Assembly: GCA_977017575.1 (NCBI GenBank)
Contig: CDRNVI010000020.1
Location: forward strand, 248,001 to 312,000
DNA from: Paramoeba atlantica
Taxonomy: Eukaryota; Discosea
Direction: 5' to 3'
DNA length: 64,000 bases
The position numbers and the translations under genes are program-made. The notes under the pieces are model-generated. The model was not told where the DNA came from, ran no database searches, and saw only the letters and a list, made by a program, of their open reading frames with translations. Below are positions 29,755 to 39,796 of the stretch, piece by piece. Every line of letters starts with the position of its first letter. Position 1 is the first letter of the stretch.

Positions 29755-30914
29755 GGGACAGGAACACCAAATACAAAAAAAAAGACAAAAAAAAAAAAAA
29801 AAAAAAAAAGAGCGGACGGGGTCCTGGGGTATGGAGGTTGTCCCTATAATTTTGGAAGGTTATGGATGTTAATCGGTTAACAGGCTTTATTCTCACGCCT
29901 TGTTTCCTTTTCGGAAGCAAGGTTCCCCAATGTGAGGTAAATATGAGTAAAGGTTTCCTTTATTCTACGATTAACGCCTTAATGTTTTTTAACCGCGTCA
30001 CTGTTGACACGGCCGTACACCACGCCTAGTTGCTCCACACTTCTAGGTCCCAAGTTGGTGCATGGGCAGAGGTTGAAAGCGTAACCTGTGTAGCTCGTGT
30101 GAGCTTGTAAAGGGCGTGGCAGTGGACTGGTCATCTATTGCTATCGTTATCCTTGTACGAGTTCTGTAAGTGAGGTTTGATTATGATTTCTTTTCTATAT
30201 ATGATTTACTATGTGTCCGGGCATTTTTATACAGGTTTTATTTTGTGTGACGTGTGTGCGGGCAGGTTGGTCGAGGGTTCCGGTGGGGGGAACCCCGTTA
30301 ACAGAGTGACAGTGACATATATGTTTGCAGGCCTAAAATTGTCGTGAGAACATATTATTTACAGTTTAATGTTGATGTTATGTTTTGAGATTGGGAAATA
30401 GGGCTTGTGAGCAATCAGATACATTTTAGTTGTTTCTTTGTTTACTATTCGATACATGTTATTTATTATGCCCCGCGGCGTGGATTTCTAATAGTCCACG
30501 TTTGGAAATTTAGCCGCGGGGCAGGGAGTTGTTTATGCCTGCTTGGCCCTTCGGGGCACATAATTTCTTCAAATTATGATTTGTTTCAAATAGTGTTGTA
30601 ATTTCATTATTCATTCTTTATATTCTTGGTAGGCTATTTTTTCTACTTACGTTTCAAAAGTTTTTGTGCCCGCCCACCGAGCCCCCAGCCATTTGGTCGA
30701 GGGTTCCGGTGGGGGGAACCCCGTTAACAGAGTGACAGTGACATATATGTTTGCAGGCCTAAAATTGTCGTGAGAACATATTATTTACAGTTTAATGTTG
30801 ATGTTATGTTTTGAGATTGGGAAATAGGGCTTGTGAGCAATCAGATACATTTTAGTTGTTTCTTTGTTTACTATTCGATACATGTTATTTATTATGCCCC
30901 GCGGCGTGGATTTC

Positions 30915-31652
30915 TGTAAAAGAGCAGCTAGGTGAGCTGGAAGCGTGGGTAGGGGGCGATGGTATAATGGTGTGGATGGGGGTAAGCATAAAGCATGGAT
31001 TTCATCTGCACATTTTTCCTAATAGAGATGAGCAGGGAAATAGAGTTACTGTGAACGCGGCTGTTTTCGAAGCTGCCATGACCAAGCGTAATGGTCTTTT
31101 GAACTACCTACACAGGCACCGTGCAGTTGTTGCTATGGACAATTGCCCTGCGCACAACTTGGCAAGGCGTACTTTTCAGCAGCAAAACGTGCGAACGCTC
31201 CCCTGGCCCGCAAAGTCACCGGATCTCAACCCCATCGAAAACTTGTGGAATATCATGGATCAGCACAAGGATCGCATGCGACCACGCAATCGCGCAGATC
31301 TCCTCTCTTCTATCGAGAGTGCATACGAGGCACCTCAAACCGATCTCAAAAGTACTTGCGTGAAGACCATAAAGAGTGTCTCCAAGCGCTTTCAAATAGT
31401 TATTGAGAAAAAAGGGGGAAATTGTGGGTACTGAGATTTTTTTTGGAAAAAAAGGACTTTTTCGCTTAAAAAATAAAGTTGCAATTCGTGTTTGGGACCA
31501 TTCTAGCTTTCTTTGATTCCCGTAAACTTTCGCAGAGTGCTTTTTACGATTACACCAGACTATTTGAGAGCTCTCGAATGCGCTATTACTTTCCAAAATT
31601 GAACAAGTTTTACGAATTTTAGACCCCCCCACTCTGAAGGTGCCCACCCCTG
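30915..31652 (+). mobile_element. truncated Tc1-like element, unit 3
   Basis: Same truncated remnant as in unit 2, with the same fused 192-codon frame (30856-31434) and the same Ser-to-Ala change. Confidence 0.85.
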
Positions 31653-31862
31653 TATGTATGTGGTACCGTTTCTCCCAAACCCGCGCCACTATACATGTAT
31701 GCTGGGAGTCACAATTGTATTATCAAATTTTCTGCCTCCTGGCGTTTACGTCTTTAACTGTATTAAGCCCATGATTAAATAGCGATCAGCATTGAGTCTA
31801 AAAAGTGAACTGTACAGTTTCTTGTATCTAGTCACTTTCTAGTATTATTCCTTCAATATACC

Positions 31863-32468
31863 ATGGAGTCACGCCCCGCCAAGGTACGTGGTACCTTTCT
31901 TCCAAACGAATATCTGCTGGCGAATTTCATCCGTGGTATAGAAAACCCCCACCCCTCATGGACAACAGACACGCCTGCATGTAAGTGGATGGGTGCGTAT
32001 TGCTATATCGAGAATGAAGTTCATGCCCTTATTTGGACTGAACTAAAACTTCAAGGTACAGTAGAGTGGAAACATCTGCCTTCTACCTTGAGAAATTTAG
32101 GTTTGCAAAGAAATAAGCTGCGCGGGGAGGTAGATTTTTCTGTTCTCCCCGAAGCCCTCACGAAAATGTTGATCGGCAACAATTTGTTCTCGGGAGCACT
32201 TTGTTTTGAGAATTTCCCCCCATTTCTCACGGTGTTGGACCTATCAAACTGTTGTTTTAGTGGTCACGTGGATCTCGCTATACTGCAAGAGCGCGATTTT
32301 GGAGCCTTTAACCTCACGAACAATCCCGAACTAACGGGAACAGTGAAGGGCAAGCTTCCATTGCACCTACAGGAAGGCATTCCACTTGCATGGCAAGGCC
32401 TAAAGCCCCCGCCCAAATTAGTAGCTAGTAAATCGAAGGTTAAGAAATTGACGCTAAGAAAGATATAG
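31863..32468 (+). CDS. short LRR protein, amplicon copy 3
   Basis: Third copy, identical in protein to those at 14624 and 23279, in unit 3. All the upstream sequence back to the Tc1 junction is also conserved, so all three copies carry the same 5' region. Confidence 0.82.
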   Translation: MESRPAKVRGTFLPNEYLLANFIRGIENPHPSWTTDTPACKWMGAYCYIENEVHALIWTELKLQGTVEWKHLPSTLRNLGLQRNKLRGEVDFSVLPEALTKMLIGNNLFSGALCFENFPPFLTVLDLSNCCFSGHVDLAILQERDFGAFNLTNNPELTGTVKGKLPLHLQEGIPLAWQGLKPPPKLVASKSKVKKLTLRKI

Positions 32469-32508
32469 CATGACTCTATGTACTTTGTTTTGAGAAAATG
32501 TTGTTATA

Positions 32509-33429
32509 AACCCCCCGCAGCGAATAAGTCACCCCCCTCTTTTTTTTGTACAACGAGGCTTAGGGGGGTTGCGGCACCACTTTTTCGTTCAAAATTTTGA
32601 GATCTGCACGTTCCCGCTGTTTTTAGACTTCACAGATAACAAATTAAAACTCATTTTTTTAATGACGTTTTTAGATAGTCATGCCAATATTACCCGAAAA
32701 ATCTCATGTTCCTCGACCAGGGGGGGAGAAGTGGGTCAACATGAAAATGGTGTCACAGATCTTCGCTAGGGGAACGAGATCTCTCGATTGCAACAAAAAT
32801 GATTAAAAACAGAAAACAAACATTGAATTTGTCACGTGGTGGAATATTTCGCTTTGATTGGGTCTTTCTTGAAACGGTGATAAATCAACTTTTTTAAGCT
32901 GTCCCCTTTACTTTTTGCTTGAAGGGGCCTAAGGGGGTTAAGATATCATTTTCTCGTTCAAAATTCTGAGATCTACACGTTGCCACCATTTTTAGATCAT
33001 TTTAGAAACTGAAAAAGAATATTGTTTTTAGGTTCTATTTTTTTGCATCGTCATACCACACTAATTTAAGAAAACAAACGCTCCGCGGCCAGGGGGCACA
33101 AGTGGGTCAATATTAAAAAATAGCGGCAAAGATCTTTGCTAGGAGAACGAGATCTCTCGATTGCAACAAAAATCAGCAAAAACGGACAAAAATAATTGAA
33201 TTTCCCATGGGAGGAGAATATTTATTTTGTTAAAGTGTGAGAAATTGGTCTCTTGAAAAATGTGAAGAAAGTGATAATCCATCTATCGGATGCACGCATT
33301 TGAGAGCCTTGGTTCCATGCTATAACGCGCAAAGTCTTTGTGTTGGGAACAGCAAAGTGCAACAAAAATGAGCTCAAACGGACACTTGGCTGAAAAGTTA
33401 GAGGGGGTGACTTTTCGCTGTGGGGGGTT
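32509..33429. mobile_element. non-autonomous TA-flanked element, unit 3 copy
   Basis: Copy of the element at 15270, with the same 3-bp deletion as the unit 2 copy. Confidence 0.8.
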
Positions 33430-33440
33430 TAAGAGGTTAC

Positions 33441-34000
33441 ATTCAAGGAAGATTGCACACTTTTCCCTTTTCTCCGTACTTTTTGGGCATCAAATTGCCT
33501 CCTTCAACGGTATTTGTGTGCACACCTTCTGGTGTTACCCATTCATTCCGATGGACTACTTGGATCCAGCGGTACTTGCCTGAGAAACCTGTCTGGTTGT
33601 GGCGTGCTCCATCGGTCGAGATGCGACAACGGGGTCCACGAGCCATTTCTTCAACGAGTGGTACCAACGTTTCCGCTCTCCTCCGGGTACGGAATTCACA
33701 AACATTTGTTTTAGTTTCGCATCTCGGGTCGTGTCCGCCAAATTTTGTATGCCATTTTAATCACACAAGAGCACTTGTATCATTCCAAGCACCCACGTCC
33801 GTTAAAGCCAACTGCTCTGCTCATCTCGTGTCGGGGCATCCAGAGCAGACCATTGAAATAGTACAAGAAAAGCGAGAAAAAAATGTTCTTAGTGAATAGC
33901 AATAAGTTTATCACTTCATAAGATGCTTTTCTGTACAATTTTTGTTCAGAAAAAACAGATATTACTTTTTTTTTCAAGAAGTGTGCAATCTTCCTTGAAT
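33441..34000 (-). mobile_element. Merlin-like relic, unit 3 copy
   Basis: Copy of the relic at 16205. It matches unit 1, not unit 2, at the indel near 33680. Confidence 0.58.
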
Positions 34001-34872
34001 TCCACCTTATAACAATATGAAAGTTATGTCTGGGTAAATTTCTTTCGCCTAGAAAATCCCTTAGTTAATAGCAGTCTTGATGAACTTCAAAAATTGTAAA
34101 AATTCGATTTTATTTAACTAGAAAAGTTATCTGCTATTTACCAAGTACTATGAGGGGTGGTCACCGCCAATGCGGCACTATTCTGCCATATTCTGCCGAT
34201 CGCAAGGGTTTCGTCCTTTTGAGGCGTACTTTATTTTTGGAACCTACCCCGCGCCGCGAAGCGGCGCGCTTTTTTCGTGTGAAAAGCTTTTTTCGTTTTG
34301 GTAGTTATATACCCCTCCGGTATTATGTGATAAAAAACCGCGGTGGTTGTTTTCAACGTAGAATTCACTCATGCTGCGTGCTTCGAGTTGAAAACTACCT
34401 CCGCGTTTAATGAAGCGACTAAAAAAGAAAAATTGCCAAAAAGATCACGAATAATACAATTTTTTGTTTGAAAATGCCCGATTTGTGGGCCAAAAAAGCG
34501 AAATTTTGACCCAAATCTGGGCTGCTTTTGATGCCTTACCAGTAGGGGTAGGAGGCGCACCTCACGAAAAAACCGTCGTAGAATGGTAGCCCAAACTCCT
34601 ATTATTTTCCAAAATTGGACAACTTTTACGAATTTTAGACCCCCCCACCTTTAGGTTCGCACCCCTGTATGTTTTAGGAGTCGATTTTGGAAAAATAATG
34701 TTTTTACTTTTCTTTTGGATTTCTTTTGGAATTTCGAACTTTTCGGGGCCCTCCTGCGCGTACCAGGGGGGGTCACCCCCAAGTGGGGGGGGGGGGGGAA
34801 TTATCGCCGCTGCGTACTCTAACACTTCTCTTCGCTGGATTTCGAACCATAAATTTTTCAAAGGGCATATGC

Positions 34873-35329
34873 GCCCCCTGGACCCCCCATTTTTTTCAGT
34901 TTTGTTTTTCAATGTTTGGACCTACGACGACTATGTTGCATGCCGGGTGACGCTTCGCGAGGAAGGGATTGCAAAGTCAATCCTCGACCTCATCACGTAT
35001 CATGGTGTGTTGCTTGGTGCACATAAAAAAGAAATCATGTGATGAAGTAAGCTCTCGAACTGCAATCAAAACAAGGCAAATACTAAAATTTTAAGACTTT
35101 TAACACATCTAACATAATTTTCGTACATTTTTAGCGAAGAACAGTTTTTTTATCACAAAGTACATACTGGATGTCACGCTTAAGTAACTGAGGACTTACG
35201 TCACGAAGCGGCACCGATTTTTTTCCACATGGGACTCTTTTTCTCCGCTGCAGTCCTCGTTAACAGCAGATTATTGCCCATTTCTGCCATATTCTGCCGA
35301 TCACCACAGACGCGTGCCCCCCCTCTATA
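34873..35329. other. single-copy flank of the array, no gene recognised
   Basis: After a pyrimidine tract (gaccccccattttttt) a short open stretch to 35042 (VWTYDDYVACRVTLREEGIA..) has no family I recognise. Around 35282 a 22-bp sequence (ttctgccatattctgccgatc) repeats one found in each unit (16948 in unit 1), so part of a shared element extends here. Confidence 0.4.
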
Positions 35330-35422
35330 CCTCCGCTAATATAAATTTATTTTTATAAACGGATGATTTTCGACTTTTATAATTCTATAAAATATAGTTC
35401 TAAAAATTAATTAGCGAGGGTG
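35330..35422. mobile_element. 93-bp TA-flanked MITE (CACCC..GCTAAT family)
   Basis: Ends CCTCCGCTAATATAAATT and AATTAATTAGCGAGGGTG are inverse to each other and flanked by TA (35328-35329, 35423-35424). Its left half, including tttttataaacggatgattt, matches the longer MITE at 59563. It stops 18 bp before the ATG of the LRR gene. Confidence 0.65.
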
Positions 35423-35440
35423 TATCATTTATTAATTTCT

Positions 35441-37144
35441 ATGTTAAGAATGGAAATTTCAATTTGCGTCTGTGACGATCAACAGCCTCCTACAAAGCGT
35501 CGCAAGACACACGAAAGCACTTCGAGTAAAGAAATGCTTAAAAAACAAAGAATTCAATCTCGCACCGGAAAGATCCGAGGCGCTCTTTTACCACAAGAAT
35601 ACGAACTAGAAAGACTCATATCGGAAACAATCAATCAGCACTCCTCCTGGAAAGTAGCAACACCTGCCTGTGAGTGGGAAGGCATACACTGCAACACGAA
35701 CGGCGAAGTAGAGCGCATTGAGTGGGACTCGGAGAGCTCTATCATAGGAATGACGGGTGAATTGCACTTGGAATACGTTCCTAGAAGTGTGACAGTGCTC
35801 TCCGTGGAAGGCAACGGGTTTTCCGGCAGGCCGGATCTAAGTGTTTTACCGCAGAATTTAACGTTTATAGATTTCTCCAATAACCAATTTGAAGGCGGAA
35901 TAGATTTCACTCGTTTGCCTTCGATGCTAAAGGTGCTGAAGCTGGAATTAAACTTGTTTAGTGGGGAAATTCAAATGAACGATTTACCCCTGAGCCTTGA
36001 ATACTTTGCTGCATATAACAATAGATTTGAAGGAGCAATTAATCTTCGTGAGTTACCCACATCCTTAATGAGCTTAGATCTCGGCATGAACCTTCTGACG
36101 GGTTCCCTAAGTCTTGGGCACCTTCCTACTGCCCTGCAGGACTTGACGCTAACCACCAATCTTTTCGAAAATACTTTGGACTTAAGTATGCTCCCAGAAG
36201 GATTGGATCATTTTAACACATCATACAACAATCTTTCTGGGGAGCTGGATCTCAGCATGTTACCGAACCATTTAACTGCACTCAAAGTGGAGCACAATTC
36301 CTTATCTGGAAGACTCTTTCTTGATAAGTTGCCCGCGTCATTGACAGAATTGAAATTATCGAGCAACAGATTTCACGGAAAACTTAATCTTAGCACGCTT
36401 CCTGAGGGTCTACTTGAATTCGAAGCACACAACAATTCATTTACTGGAAGTCTTAGTTTAGGTCAGTTGCCACCCGATATTACGAAGCTTGGTCTCAGCA
36501 GAAACGCTTTCGTCGAAATACTAGATCTGCAAGACCTACCACAGGATCTGAGAACTGTAGATCTTTCCTATAACGATATCAAAAATATCGAGTTTTCTAC
36601 TTTACCATGTACTTTATCGGCTCTCTACTTGAATAACAACAAACTATCTGGAAATCTGGATATGAGTAGTGTTCCAGAATCCTTGAAAGTGATTGACCTC
36701 AGTGAAAACGCTTTCTCGGGCTTCCTGGAATTAGGGTCAATCCCGCACTCACTGCATACATTCCGAATGGCTCATAATCAACTGCATGGTACTCTTGACC
36801 TCAATACTCTTTCTGATTCGATAACTCATTTCAATGTCGAGCACAATAACTTTTCAGGTCCGGTAGATTTACAAGATCTGCCCTACGGTATCACAGTTCT
36901 CAATCTCGGTCACAATAACTTTACTGGGACACCTGATCTAACAAAGTTAAGCCCCCAGTTGAGTGCTCTTATGTTGAATAACAATTCCTTTGAAGGGAGT
37001 GTACAGCTGACTGCACTGCCCAAACATTTGTGTACATTAAATCTAGACGACAATCCACACCTTCATGGACATGTGAATGAAAAATTACTTCCCGATGAAA
37101 TTGTTTTAGGACTTCAACGGACTCAAATCGCATGGTACTATTAA
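35441..37144 (+). CDS. long leucine-rich repeat protein with N-terminal nuclear-type basic motif
   Basis: 567 residues from the ATG at 35441 (a second ATG at 35450 is possible). Residues 15-40 hold two basic clusters (TKRRKTHES.. and LKKQR) spaced like a bipartite nuclear signal. Then comes the subgroup motif SRTGKIRGALLPQEYELERL, a cap ACEWEGIHC and about twenty repeats of LPxxLxxLxLxxNxFxGxL. This is the longest LRR in the window. There is no signal peptide, membrane helix or CaaX box; it ends in WYY. The repeats are regular, with Glu/Asp and His at the variable positions of the beta strand, suggesting a ligand-binding face. The 93-bp MITE ends 18 bp before the start, so most of the 5' leader is transposon sequence. 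Confidence 0.85.
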   Translation: MLRMEISICVCDDQQPPTKRRKTHESTSSKEMLKKQRIQSRTGKIRGALLPQEYELERLISETINQHSSWKVATPACEWEGIHCNTNGEVERIEWDSESSIIGMTGELHLEYVPRSVTVLSVEGNGFSGRPDLSVLPQNLTFIDFSNNQFEGGIDFTRLPSMLKVLKLELNLFSGEIQMNDLPLSLEYFAAYNNRFEGAINLRELPTSLMSLDLGMNLLTGSLSLGHLPTALQDLTLTTNLFENTLDLSMLPEGLDHFNTSYNNLSGELDLSMLPNHLTALKVEHNSLSGRLFLDKLPASLTELKLSSNRFHGKLNLSTLPEGLLEFEAHNNSFTGSLSLGQLPPDITKLGLSRNAFVEILDLQDLPQDLRTVDLSYNDIKNIEFSTLPCTLSALYLNNNKLSGNLDMSSVPESLKVIDLSENAFSGFLELGSIPHSLHTFRMAHNQLHGTLDLNTLSDSITHFNVEHNNFSGPVDLQDLPYGITVLNLGHNNFTGTPDLTKLSPQLSALMLNNNSFEGSVQLTALPKHLCTLNLDDNPHLHGHVNEKLLPDEIVLGLQRTQIAWYY

Positions 37145-37636
37145 ATCAATGGTGAATCAACATCTCGTAGTTAGACCAGAAACGAAGTACGGTTTTGATT
37201 ACGACGGAGTACTCCATTTTCAAATGACGTTCTATAACCCCCCCTGCTTATGAGGGAGTTCTGGTACGTTTGCGAAATCCTTTTTTAGGGTGCAGGGTTT
37301 TAATTACTTTTTGCGAAGCAATTTCTCTTTACGATCTGGGAAGTGGTACTCAAATTTTCAAAAGCAAAATGACAATCCTGCACTCTAGTGTAACCAAAAA
37401 TAACCTCATGACGCTAGCCTTGTAAATAACGGCTGAAAATGTGGTTTTCTGCCTATAGAACCATTTTTTCCGAAAATGTACGCAAAGGTCTTTAAGAATT
37501 TGAAAGAATCCTAACTAATAAAAAGGAGTAAAGGTCACTGTATTTGCATTTCGTTAAAATCATGTATTGCATAGATTCTACTAATAGGTGGTAATATTGA
37601 GATAGGTGGTAAAGTTTCTCTGAGGCTGCTATTCAA
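37145..37636. other. intergenic, no gene seen
   Basis: No coding signal. It contains a small C run (37239-37246) with an inverted partner-like ttatgagggag, and a doubled ataggtggtaa near 37584-37613. Confidence 0.5.
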
Positions 37637-38440
37637 ATGAAAAGAACCATCAATTCAGCAAATACGCAACTGCCGAAAGCTAGAAAAAGCAGTCTTTCTG
37701 TAGCAAAAAAATCCATGCCTTTGCGATTCTTCCACCAATCTCCTACATTAAGTAGTCCCCACACTCAACAAAGTATCTTGCAACCTTGTCAGCGTGACGA
37801 TGACAACTGGGCATGGTATGCTCAAGGCGAACTTATGTGTTACCAGCTACAAGTATCTACATCGAACACGCAGAGAACACGCCCAATAGCTGCTTTTGAT
37901 TTTGACGGCTGTTTAGCACAGACTTCTTTATACAATTCCGCTCCCGATGCCTGGAGCGTTCGATTTCCAACGGAAACAGTGCAAGCATTACAGCTTCTAC
38001 ATGACAAGGGATACACCATAGTCATTCTCTCCAATCAAAGTGGGATTGGACGAGCCACGAAAACGCGGGCACAACAAGTCGCAAAGGTTAAGACGCGCAT
38101 AAAAGGGTTCATTGATAAAGTACAATCTGAGATTTTGGAATCCGGTGTTTCGTCACCTATAAAAGGAGAGAAACGCGTTCTTCCTATACAGGCCCTCGTT
38201 GCAACCGAAAAGGTTTCATCTTATCGAAAACCGGAGAAGAGCATGTGGTTATTCTTAGAATCATTGTTTCGTAGAGATAATATCAAACTTTGTTACCATC
38301 AAAGTTTTTATGTAGGGGATGCCGCGGGTCGAGCAAGAGATTTTTCTGACTCAGACCGCAAATTCGCGGAGAACGTGGGCATACGCTTTTATGATGAAAC
38401 AGAGTTTTTTCTGGAGCGAGCCTTCGAGAAGTTAAAGTAG
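37637..38440 (+). CDS. polynucleotide 3'-phosphatase (PNKP/TPP1-type, HAD family)
   Basis: 267 residues. The phosphatase domain of PNKP removes 3'-phosphate from DNA ends during single-strand break repair. HAD motifs are present: AAFDFDGCL (Asp88 and Asp90), VILSNQSGIGR, the basic motif SYRKPEKSMW and YVGDAAGRARDFSDSDRKFA, each close to the human and yeast sequences. FALVATEK-type strand LVATEKV precedes the Lys motif as in PNKP. There is no FHA domain and no kinase P-loop, so it is a stand-alone phosphatase like yeast Tpp1. The N-terminal 70 residues are Ser/Gln-rich and basic, with no clear PCNA-type or signal motif beyond KKSMPLRFFHQ, which could be a PIP-like box (weak). The start is the first ATG. 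Confidence 0.87.
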   Translation: MKRTINSANTQLPKARKSSLSVAKKSMPLRFFHQSPTLSSPHTQQSILQPCQRDDDNWAWYAQGELMCYQLQVSTSNTQRTRPIAAFDFDGCLAQTSLYNSAPDAWSVRFPTETVQALQLLHDKGYTIVILSNQSGIGRATKTRAQQVAKVKTRIKGFIDKVQSEILESGVSSPIKGEKRVLPIQALVATEKVSSYRKPEKSMWLFLESLFRRDNIKLCYHQSFYVGDAAGRARDFSDSDRKFAENVGIRFYDETEFFLERAFEKLK

Positions 38441-39042
38441 ATTGATCAACTGAATAGTAAAACGTTTTTTCACAAAATTTTGCATGTACCCCCTCTTTAA
38501 TAGGGCATTTTGCCTAAAATCGGAGCCATATTAAACAGGGGGAATAATTAAAAATTCTTTTATACTCTTTCATCCGTGACTCACATTCTTGTCCATATGA
38601 TTACATCAGTTGAGCTCGGAATTTGTTTCCGTGCACTCGACATAAAGTTACCCGTCAAAGTTATCTTGTACGTGCACGGAGTGAGGCAACGAGACGAAAC
38701 AACTTTCTTCAGGTGTTGATGTCTCTGAAGCTTATTTTTAAGTTTCACACGTACTCCGAGGAAAGTCCCTCTGCTCGTTTACCGGTAGCAAGTACCGCTC
38801 GGAGTTCACGCACTCCGATGCCTAGGCGGAGATGATTTGTTTGCCTCTCCTGGGGAGAGCAAGTGTGCCCCATACGAGATATCTCGTTTGGACTGCTTAT
38901 AGTAATGTACGCGTTACATATAAAAGAGGGCTCATATCAATAAGATACATGTTGGGGACTTTTGATGATAACTTTAAAAAAGCTATATACAAGTACATGT
39001 ACATAAAGATGGGGTTCATCTATTATTAACAATCACCTATTA
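38441..39042. other. intergenic with shared repeat, no gene seen
   Basis: A 60-bp sequence at 38922-38981 (aaaagagggctcatatcaat..) recurs in the same orientation at 41403-41462, bracketing the nested transposon region. The short open stretch at 38623-38835 has no recognisable product. Confidence 0.5.
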
Positions 39043-39150
39043 CTCCCCCCTCCATAAGTAATTATAAATACACCTCGAACTTACTATAAATACACCTCCT
39101 TACTTGTTGATATACCGTAGAAACTTCAATTAAGGGCAATTAAAATTAGG

Positions 39151-39505
39151 GCAACTTTAATTAAGGCAGCTTTAATTAAGGAAATAATTAATTTTTTGTC
39201 ATTTTTGGGGAAAAATTGAGAAAAATTGATTTCATGATTCCGTCTCAGACTTCTCCTTTCAATGATCGTTTTAGATTTTCTCTCACACGTTGAACTGGTT
39301 GAAGACAGTAAAGGTAGGCGAAACGGGCGAAGCTCGTCTAGAAAAGTTCGAAAAACATGAAAAAAAAAATCAGAAATTGAGCACTTTTAGCAGAAATGCG
39401 ATGTTTATGCTACAAACGACAATATTTAAATAAGAACTGTTTTGGGCTTTTATCAGCGCCACTTTAATTAAGGCAACTTTAATTAAGGCAATAATTAATT
39501 TTTAA
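39151..39505. repeat. TTAATTAA-rich direct repeats
   Basis: A 47-bp block with two actttaattaaggc units and ataattaatttt occurs at 39151-39197 and again at 39459-39505, same orientation. Further related copies (caattaagggcaattaaaat) lie at 39128 and, inverted, at 39526. Possibly the ends of yet another AT-rich element. Confidence 0.55.
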
Positions 39506-39796
39506 ATCCGTTCTGCCTTAATTACTTTTATCCTTAATAACCGTTTCACCGGTAAACTGGATAACTGATATATAACTGGATAACTTAATTTTACCCCCCC
39601 ATGCCCCCCTTCACCCCGAGAGGAAGACCCCCCTTGTTTCGCACGCCCGCTTTGTCGCCCTCCTCGCCCGCCCTTTCTGCCGCCTCCTCGCCCGCCCTGT
39701 CTAGAATCATCATCATGAAGAGTATTAGTGTGAAATTCCAATTTTTACCCCTCTCCAGGTTCACTAGGTTCACATCCATAAGTAATTATAATTATA

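Larger units (their letters stand above)
22331..30914. repeat. tandem amplicon unit 2 (8584 bp)
   Basis: Near-identical to unit 1. The 71-bp length difference is almost wholly the purine tract near 29774 (against 21121). A few substitutions and 1-4 bp indels occur (for example near 24047 and 25099). Confidence 0.9.
26288..30915 (+). mobile_element. YR retroelement, copy 2
   Basis: Second copy of the retroelement at 17635, with the same parts at an offset of 8653: gag-like with zinc knuckle, tyrosine recombinase, RT and RNase H, a shortened purine tract and the two 223-bp direct repeats (30267-30489 and 30693-30915). Near-identical to copy 1, hence duplicated with its unit very recently rather than inserted separately. 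Looks close to whole, at most one or two breaks. Confidence 0.8.
30915..34872. repeat. tandem amplicon unit 3 (partial, lacks the YR retroelement)
   Basis: Same as units 1 and 2 up to AAAGGGCATATGC at 34872, after which the sequence is unique. Where units 1 and 2 enter the YR retroelement, unit 3 continues into single-copy flank. It therefore looks like the unoccupied allele, or the outer boundary of the array. Confidence 0.85.
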
